From Lachnospiraceae bacterium (GTDB lineage Bacteria > Bacillota > Clostridia > Lachnospirales > Lachnospiraceae): DNA of 9,960 bases. Below are positions 6,006-9,960 of this stretch, in pieces (position 1 is the stretch's first letter; each line of letters begins with the position of its first letter). A program made the translations under genes and the position numbers. The stretch is taken from positions 1-9,960 of the forward strand of contig JAAVAG010000004.1 of the NCBI GenBank assembly GCA_014804185.1, read 5' to 3'. The notes under the pieces are model-generated. The model was given only the letters and a program-made list of their open reading frames with translations, ran no database searches and was not told the DNA's origin.

Positions 6006-6890
6006 TTATTTCATCTTCTCCATAAAAGCCTCCAGACTGCCCGCTCTGGCGGCAAGTTTATGATACTTTCTTAAGAGATCGGCATCATTGACCGCCTCCA
6101 GCTTTTCTTTCAGCCAAGAAGGGATTTCCCCATAATCCTCCAGCAGATCAAGGATATTATTCCTTATAGTTTCCTTTGCGGCATCTTTTCGTTCATAGTA
6201 AATAAACTCTTCAAATCGCATATAGTCCTCCCTGATTTCGGGCAATACCCTGACCTGACTGACATAGCGGTGTATTTCCCGTGTGGCCTCGTCGATGGCA
6301 TTGTCGTCTGTGCTGTGCTGCAGATATTGCAGCATGGTCTTGATTTCCCGGCTGCCGCCTTTGGTTCCGCCGGTATAAAAGTAAATAAATTTCAGGCCGT
6401 CCTTATATCTCAGTTCCCCTACCTCCGTGCAGCGGTTCTCGATGGTGTACATCATATAATCGTAGCCGAAAGGGTCAAAATTCAGAATGGTGATGATATA
6501 CAGATCCGGCATATGGGAAAAATCGTTGTCTCCCCGTTTCATGTGGGAAGAATCTATCTTTGCCTGATAGAAGCGGTTGTGCCTGGGCAGATCCAGGTCA
6601 TTCCGCAGATGCGGTTCCAGATCATAGACATTAGCGGGCAGCGCCTCCTTAGTGTCCGCCGGTTCCTCCACTTTGACGTCCATGCGTATCCCGCGGTATC
6701 CGGGGGAGTGGGCGGGCAGCGTATACTGCGCCACAATTTTGATCTTTCCGATCCTGCGCTGAAGCAGGACGGAAAGCACTTTCCGGCAGAAAGCCTCGCC
6801 GACCTCACTGTTTGCTGCGACTGCGTTCATGAGGAAGTTGTCCAGAACGTCAAGTTCCTCAAAGGGTTTGTTGTAATAACTGTGAGTCAT
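6006..6890 (-). CDS. Rpn/PDDEXK_2-family nuclease-transposase
   Basis: This 294-residue protein belongs to the PD-(D/E)XK nuclease family transposases (TIGR01784/Rpn-like), whose characterised E. coli relatives cleave DNA and promote recombination. The core runs over residues 14-150. YRGIRMDVKV carries Asp71 and NVYDLEPH carries Glu92, the likely metal ligands; RNRFYQAKID and LPDLYIITILNFDPFGYDYM are typical of the family. The usual ExQ or ExK after the Glu is EPH here, so the exact catalytic lysine is uncertain. Residues 215-294 form a charged helical tail (FEEFIYYERKDAAKE and AGSLEAFMEKM). The start at 6890 is chosen for AGGAGG (6903-6898) 7 nt upstream; the in-frame TTG at 6968 lacks this. 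It has its own consensus promoter at 7109-7136 and a 212-nt leader. Its own tail is duplicated just downstream. Confidence 0.85.
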   Translation of the reverse strand: MTHSYYNKPFEELDVLDNFLMNAVAANSEVGEAFCRKVLSVLLQRRIGKIKIVAQYTLPAHSPGYRGIRMDVKVEEPADTKEALPANVYDLEPHLRNDLDLPRHNRFYQAKIDSSHMKRGDNDFSHMPDLYIITILNFDPFGYDYMMYTIENRCTEVGELRYKDGLKFIYFYTGGTKGGSREIKTMLQYLQHSTDDNAIDEATREIHRYVSQVRVLPEIREDYMRFEEFIYYERKDAAKETIRNNILDLLEDYGEIPSWLKEKLEAVNDADLLRKYHKLAARAGSLEAFMEKMK

Positions 6891-7102
6891 CTTGTCTCCT
6901 CCTGACTGGGCAGGACATTGCGCACCGCAGGAATCCGCCTGGGGATCAATGATGTGCAGCCGCGGCAACCGCGCGCGTTATAGTCAATGGCCTGCCGGTA
7001 TTTGATTTTGAATGTGAAAACAGCGGCGAAATGCCATTGAATAATCTGATCATTGCATGATCTGATATGCAGACAGATAGATTTTCACATGTGTGTTTAG
7101 AT
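6891..7102 (-). promoter_or_regulatory. Long 5' leader of the Rpn gene
   Basis: Between the predicted transcript start near 7102 and the ATG at 6890 lie about 212 bases with no convincing gene. The leader contains a perfect 6-bp hairpin, GATCAT (7048-7053) with ATGATC (7057-7062), and a long-range 8-bp inverted repeat, TCAATGGC (6984-6991) with GCCATTGA (7033-7040), enclosing 41 bases. These may structure the RNA. I recognise no known riboswitch. Confidence 0.4.
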
Positions 7103-7108
7103 GAGTCT

Positions 7109-7136
7109 ATTATATCAGAAACGAGATATCTGTCAA
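7109..7136 (-). promoter_or_regulatory. Perfect-consensus sigma-A promoter for the Rpn gene
   Basis: On the minus strand, TTGACA (7136-7131), a 16-bp spacer and TATAAT (7114-7109) match both consensus hexamers exactly. It is divergent from the rplU promoter; the two -35 boxes are only 23 bp apart. Confidence 0.75.
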
Positions 7137-7159
7137 CTGTTTTTATGCAGAAAAAATAC

Positions 7160-7188
7160 TTGACAATCAAAAGTGCACATGCTATCAT
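7160..7188 (+). promoter_or_regulatory. Sigma-A promoter of the rplU operon
   Basis: TTGACA (7160-7165), a 17-bp spacer and TATCAT (7183-7188, 5 of 6) predict a start near 7195. That gives a leader of about 97 nt before rplU, the size expected for an L21 leader. Confidence 0.75.
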
Positions 7189-7194
7189 GACATC

Positions 7195-7291
7195 GTGTGC
7201 CGCATAACGAGGTAAAAGTGTGTCCGGATGCAGCGAATGCCGCCGAAGTTAGCGAGTAAATGAACGCAGGTTCATGAATAGGAGGTGCCTT
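7195..7291 (+). ncRNA. Probable L21 leader (ribosomal protein leader RNA)
   Basis: Firmicutes rplU mRNAs carry a conserved structured L21 leader (Rfam) thought to mediate feedback control. Here the leader has a hairpin around GCAGCGAATGC (7230-7240 region) and a perfect 6-bp hairpin, ATGAAC (7260-7265) with GTTCAT (7270-7275), just before the GGAGGT at 7281-7286. The call rests on position, length and these stems, not on a covariance search. Confidence 0.55.
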
Positions 7292-7597
7292 ATGTACGCA
7301 ATTATTGCAACAGGTGGAAAACAGTACAAGGTTTCCGAGGGTGATGTCCTCAAAGTTGAAAAGCTGGATGTGGAAGCGGGAAATACTGTTACATTCGACC
7401 AGGTGATCGCAGTGAGCGACCAGTCTCTGAGAGTCGGCGAGGACGTGGCAAATGCTACCGTTACCGCAACGGTTTTAGAGCAGGGAAGAGGTAAGAAGGT
7501 TATTGTATACAAATACAAGAGAAAAACCGGCTACCACAAAAAAAGAGGTCATAGACAGGCATACACGCAGGTTAAGATCGACAAGATCAATGCCTGA
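7292..7597 (+). CDS. rplU: 50S ribosomal protein L21
   Basis: L21 is a 101-residue large-subunit protein that binds 23S rRNA. It begins MYAIIATGGKQYKVSEGD, and the C-terminal KRKTGYHKKRGHRQ stretch is the basic rRNA-binding end typical of the family. The ATG at 7292 has GGAGGT 5 nt upstream; the in-frame ATG at 7274 would place this site inside the coding region, so it is rejected. It is the first gene of the rplU-prp-rpmA-obgE-yhbY order that is conserved across Firmicutes. Expression is probably controlled by the leader upstream. Confidence 0.97.
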   Translation: MYAIIATGGKQYKVSEGDVLKVEKLDVEAGNTVTFDQVIAVSDQSLRVGEDVANATVTATVLEQGRGKKVIVYKYKRKTGYHKKRGHRQAYTQVKIDKINA

Positions 7598-7618
7598 CGC
7601 ATTGCTTGAAAAAGTGTT

Positions 7619-7948
7619 ATGACAACAGTTGTAATCCGTAAAGACCGTGCAGGAATGTACCGGGGATTTACGTGTATGGGACATGCGGAATATGCCAGAA
7701 AAGGACCTGATATTTTGTGTTCCTCCATTTCCGTGCTGGTGATCAATACGGTAAATGCGCTTGAGGAACTGGCCGGGGAGAAATTTACGACCGTGTCTAA
7801 TGAGGAAACAGGTTTTATCAAATGTGATTTTCCGGATTCCCTTCAGGAGAGATCCGTTTTTCTGCTGGACGCCATGGTCTATGGGCTTGAGAACCTGAGC
7901 AGGACGTATGGCAGAAAGTATTTGCAAGTAAACTTCGAGGAGGTGTAA
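7619..7948 (+). CDS. prp: Ribosomal-processing cysteine protease Prp
   Basis: Prp removes the N-terminal extension of ribosomal protein L27 in Firmicutes, a step needed for a functional peptidyl-transferase centre. The 109-residue product has the catalytic pair in the usual places: His22 in GHAEYARKG and Cys34 in DILCSSIS, the same numbering as in S. aureus Prp. The gene sits between its partners L21 and L27, and the L27 here carries the extension it should cut. There is no clear Shine-Dalgarno within 15 bases of the ATG at 7619, and the gap after rplU is 21 bases, so translation may depend on coupling to rplU, keeping Prp low. That last point is an inference. Confidence 0.95.
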   Translation: MTTVVIRKDRAGMYRGFTCMGHAEYARKGPDILCSSISVLVINTVNALEELAGEKFTTVSNEETGFIKCDFPDSLQERSVFLLDAMVYGLENLSRTYGRKYLQVNFEEV

Positions 7949-7951
7949 ACC

Positions 7952-8236
7952 ATGTTAAATATGAACCTTCAATTTTTTGCCCATAAAAAGGGCGTCGGTT
8001 CCACCAAGAACGGCAGGGACTCCGAAGCCAAGAGATTGGGCGCAAAAAGAGCCGACGGACAGTTCGTAAAAGCAGGAAATATCTTATACAGACAGCGTGG
8101 GACAAAGATTCATCCCGGCATCAATGTGGGCAGGGGCGGAGACGACACTCTGTATGCACTGGTTGACGGTGTGTTAAGATTTGAGAGACAGGGAAGAGAC
8201 AAAAAGAGAGCTTCCGTATATCCTGTAGAGAAATAA
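7952..8236 (+). CDS. rpmA: 50S ribosomal protein L27 with Prp-cleaved extension
   Basis: L27 sits at the peptidyl-transferase centre, and its mature N-terminus reaches the P-site tRNA. The 94-residue precursor begins MLNMNLQFFAHKKGVGST. The NLQFF ending of the extension is the Firmicutes Prp site, so cleavage should occur after FF, leaving AHKKG as the mature N-terminus. Later residues such as GNILYRQRGTKIHPG and NVGRGGDDTLYAL are standard L27. AGGAGG lies 8 nt before the ATG, and the Prp stop codon is only 3 bases upstream, so translation of the two genes is tightly linked. Confidence 0.97.
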   Translation: MLNMNLQFFAHKKGVGSTKNGRDSEAKRLGAKRADGQFVKAGNILYRQRGTKIHPGINVGRGGDDTLYALVDGVLRFERQGRDKKRASVYPVEK

Positions 8237-8248
8237 TACGAATCATCA

Positions 8249-8276
8249 CGGGCTTCAAACGGTTGTTTGAAGCCTG
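8249..8276 (+). other. Strong hairpin without T-run after rpmA
   Basis: GGCTTCAAAC (8251-8260) and GTTTGAAGCC (8265-8274) form a perfect 10-bp stem with a GGTT loop, extended by a G-U and a C-G pair. No T-run follows, so it is not a complete terminator. It may protect the rplU-rpmA mRNA 3' end or act as a processing site. Confidence 0.6.
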
Positions 8277-8287
8277 CTTAAACAAAA

Positions 8288-8323
8288 GGATGCCGCGCGA
8301 AGCGTGACATCCGTTGTTTTTTT
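8288..8323 (+). terminator. Rho-independent terminator between rpmA and obgE
   Basis: GGATG (8288-8292) pairs with CATCC (8308-8312). After a C-A mismatch, CGCGC pairs with GCGTG around a GAA loop. GTTGTTTTTTT follows. It lies directly before the obgE ribosome binding site (AAAGGAG, 8324-8330), and no new promoter is evident, so it is probably leaky and lowers obgE expression relative to the ribosomal protein genes. Confidence 0.75.
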
Positions 8324-8337
8324 AAAGGAGTAAGGCG

Positions 8338-9624
8338 ATGTTTGCAGACAGAGCGATTATTTATGTCAGAAGCGGCAAAGGGGGAGACGGTCATGTCTCG
8401 TTCCGCCGTGAAAAATATGTCCCCAGCGGCGGCCCGGACGGCGGAGACGGCGGCAGAGGCGGAGATGTGATCTTTGTTGTGGACGAGGGTTTGAATACGC
8501 TGACCGATTTCAGGTATATCCGTAAGTATCATGCGCAGGATGGCGGGGAAGGCGGCAAGAGAAACTGCAGAGGCAGGGACGGAGAAGATATCGAGATCAA
8601 GGTTCCTGCAGGGACGGTCATCAAGGAGGCGGACAGCGGCAAGGTCATTACGGATATGTCTGGAGACAACAGGCGGGTCGTTCTGCTGAAAGGCGGCAGA
8701 GGAGGCAGCGGCAACCAGCATTATGCCACCAGTATGATGCAGGCGCCCAAATATGCCCAGCCCGGACAGCCCGCGAAAGAACTGAAGCTTCTGCTGGAAC
8801 TGAAGGTCATTGCCGATGTGGGGCTGGTGGGATTCCCGAATGTAGGAAAATCTACTTTACTGGCGCGGGTGACCAATGCCAGGCCAAAGATTGCCAATTA
8901 CCATTTTACCACCCTGAATCCCAATCTGGGCGTGGTGGATCTGGAGGATGCCCGTGGGTTTGTGATTGCGGACATTCCCGGACTGATAGAGGGCGCGTCA
9001 GAGGGCGTGGGGCTGGGGCATGAGTTTCTGCGCCACATCGAACGCACGAAAGTGATCATTCATATTGTGGATGCCGCTGGATCGGAAGGCCGGGATCCGG
9101 TGGAGGATATCCGGGCGATCAACAGGGAACTGGAGGCATACAATGCGGAGATTGCCGGGCGGCCCCAGGTCATTGCCGCCAATAAGATGGATCTGGTTTA
9201 CGGAGAGGAGAGCGATATTATCGAGCGCCTCAGGTCGGCATTCGAACCCGAGGGAGCGGAAGTTTATCCCATATCCGCCGTCAGCGGACAGGGCGTGCGG
9301 GAACTTCTCTATAAGGTGAGCGGTATGCTGGAACAGATCGATGATACCCCGGTGGTCTTTGCGCAGGAATATTTTCCCGAAACGGCGGAGGCTGCGGATG
9401 AGCCCTACACGGTGGTTTATGACGCAAAAAGGGATGAATATGTGGTGGAGGGTCCGCGCATAGAAAAAATGCTGGGGTACACAAATATCGACAGTGAAAA
9501 AGGATTCCGGTTTTTCCAGAATTTTCTGAAAGAAAACGGTATTCTGGAAGAGTTGGAGAGGCTTGGCATTGAGGAGGGGGATACCGTGCGCATGTATGGA
9601 TTATCCTTTGATTATTATAAATAG
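8338..9624 (+). CDS. obgE: Obg-family GTPase ObgE/CgtA
   Basis: Obg is an essential GTPase that acts in 50S subunit assembly and links growth to ppGpp and stress responses. The 428-residue protein has the glycine-rich Obg fold at residues 1-158 (SGKGGDGHVSFRREKYVP, GGPDGGDGGRGG). The G domain follows: P-loop GFPNVGKST (165-173), switch I TTLNPNLG, DIPGLIEGA (212-220), NKMD (282-285) and the SAVSG G5 motif. A C-terminal OCT domain spans about residues 340-428, as in Firmicutes Obg. AAAGGAG lies 7 nt before the ATG. It is complete, with no missing motifs, and is followed by yhbY. Confidence 0.97.
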   Translation: MFADRAIIYVRSGKGGDGHVSFRREKYVPSGGPDGGDGGRGGDVIFVVDEGLNTLTDFRYIRKYHAQDGGEGGKRNCRGRDGEDIEIKVPAGTVIKEADSGKVITDMSGDNRRVVLLKGGRGGSGNQHYATSMMQAPKYAQPGQPAKELKLLLELKVIADVGLVGFPNVGKSTLLARVTNARPKIANYHFTTLNPNLGVVDLEDARGFVIADIPGLIEGASEGVGLGHEFLRHIERTKVIIHIVDAAGSEGRDPVEDIRAINRELEAYNAEIAGRPQVIAANKMDLVYGEESDIIERLRSAFEPEGAEVYPISAVSGQGVRELLYKVSGMLEQIDDTPVVFAQEYFPETAEAADEPYTVVYDAKRDEYVVEGPRIEKMLGYTNIDSEKGFRFFQNFLKENGILEELERLGIEEGDTVRMYGLSFDYYK

Positions 9625-9638
9625 GGAGGAATTTACGG

Positions 9639-9929
9639 ATGACGAGTAAGCAGCGGGCATATCTGAAAGGACTTGCCATGAATATAGAGCCGATCTTTCA
9701 GATCGGAAAATCCAGCCTGACGCCGGAAATTACGGAGGCGGTTGCGGAGAGTTTTAATACGAGGGAACTGATCAAGATCACAGTGCTGAAAAACTGCATG
9801 GAGGATCCGGAGGACATCGCCTCCATGCTGTCCGAACGCACCCATTCCCAGGTAGTGCAGGTGATCGGAAAAAAGATCGTTCTCTACAAAGAAAATAAGA
9901 AGAATCCTAAGATTGTTCTTCCGAAATAG
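9639..9929 (+). CDS. yhbY: YhbY/CRS1-YhbY-domain RNA-binding protein
   Basis: This 96-residue protein has a single CRM (CRS1-YhbY) domain and associates with pre-50S particles. MTSKQRAYLKGLA, then RELIKITVLKNC, then SQVVQVIGKKIVLYK follow the family order over the whole length. The RNA-binding GxxG loop is altered: at residues 23-26 the sequence is GKSS, where Firmicutes YhbY/YqeI normally has GKGG. GGGAGG lies 9 nt before the ATG, overlapping the obgE stop. It closes the rplU-prp-rpmA-obgE-yhbY set and is expected to be co-transcribed with obgE. Confidence 0.93.
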   Translation: MTSKQRAYLKGLAMNIEPIFQIGKSSLTPEITEAVAESFNTRELIKITVLKNCMEDPEDIASMLSERTHSQVVQVIGKKIVLYKENKKNPKIVLPK

Positions 9930-9946
9930 GATAGACGGCGGCGGTT

Positions 9947-9960
9947 ATGGGCGAAAAAAT
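9947..9960 (+). CDS. Start of next gene, possibly nadD (partial)
   Basis: ATG at 9947 begins MGEK and runs to the window edge. In many Firmicutes, nicotinate-nucleotide adenylyltransferase (nadD) follows yhbY and starts with a similar short peptide before its GGTFDPxH motif. Only four codons are visible, so the identity is inferred from gene order alone. Confidence 0.35.

Noticed and set aside
6270..6905. 211-codon plus-strand open frame opposite the Rpn gene
   Set aside because: It is the antisense shadow of a recognisable PD-(D/E)XK gene, with no ribosome binding site.

Overview
The window looks like chromosomal DNA of a flagellated clostridium, most likely a Lachnospiraceae relative. The pointers are a flagellin tail of clostridial type, a prokaryotic rplU-prp-rpmA-obgE-yhbY cluster in Firmicutes order, an L27 with the Firmicutes N-terminal extension, strong AGGAGG ribosome binding sites, and an ECF sigma factor paired with a DUF4367 membrane protein. 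Species cannot be named from this sequence.

Layout. Positions 1-173 hold the 3' end of a flagellin gene and its terminator. Positions 186-1247 hold a promoter and a cytoplasmic L-asparaginase. Positions 1398-1795 hold a small XRE-family regulator and a terminator. Positions 1850-5614 form a plus-strand accessory block: a perfect 12-bp inverted repeat lying on a promoter, an unrecognised 344-aa protein, an ECF sigma factor, a 7-bp tandem repeat, a single-pass DUF4367 membrane protein (probable anti-sigma factor), an exported cysteine-containing protein, a small KTSC-domain protein and a terminator. Positions 5655-6890 (minus strand) carry a PD-(D/E)XK (Rpn-type) nuclease/transposase gene, followed directly by a diverged second copy of its own 3' third. 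Positions 6891-7291 are a gene-free divergent control region: a perfect-consensus minus-strand promoter with a 212-nt leader for the nuclease gene, and a plus-strand promoter with a probable L21 leader. Positions 7292-9960 are the conserved ribosome-biogenesis operon rplU-prp-rpmA-obgE-yhbY and the first codons of another gene, probably nadD.

How the genes fit together. The right end is core biology: L21 and L27 are made with Prp, the protease that trims the L27 N-terminus, and then with the ribosome assembly factors ObgE and YhbY behind a leaky terminator. The middle is the accessory part: a sigma/membrane-regulator pair with exported and small proteins downstream suggests a surface- or stress-sensing module, with the upstream XRE regulator and the palindrome as possible controls. 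I found no CRISPR array, tRNA, rRNA or classical insertion sequence. The least explained items are the 344-aa protein with its palindromic promoter and 21-bp coding repeats, the 7-bp repeat array between sigma and anti-sigma genes, and the tail duplication of the Rpn gene.
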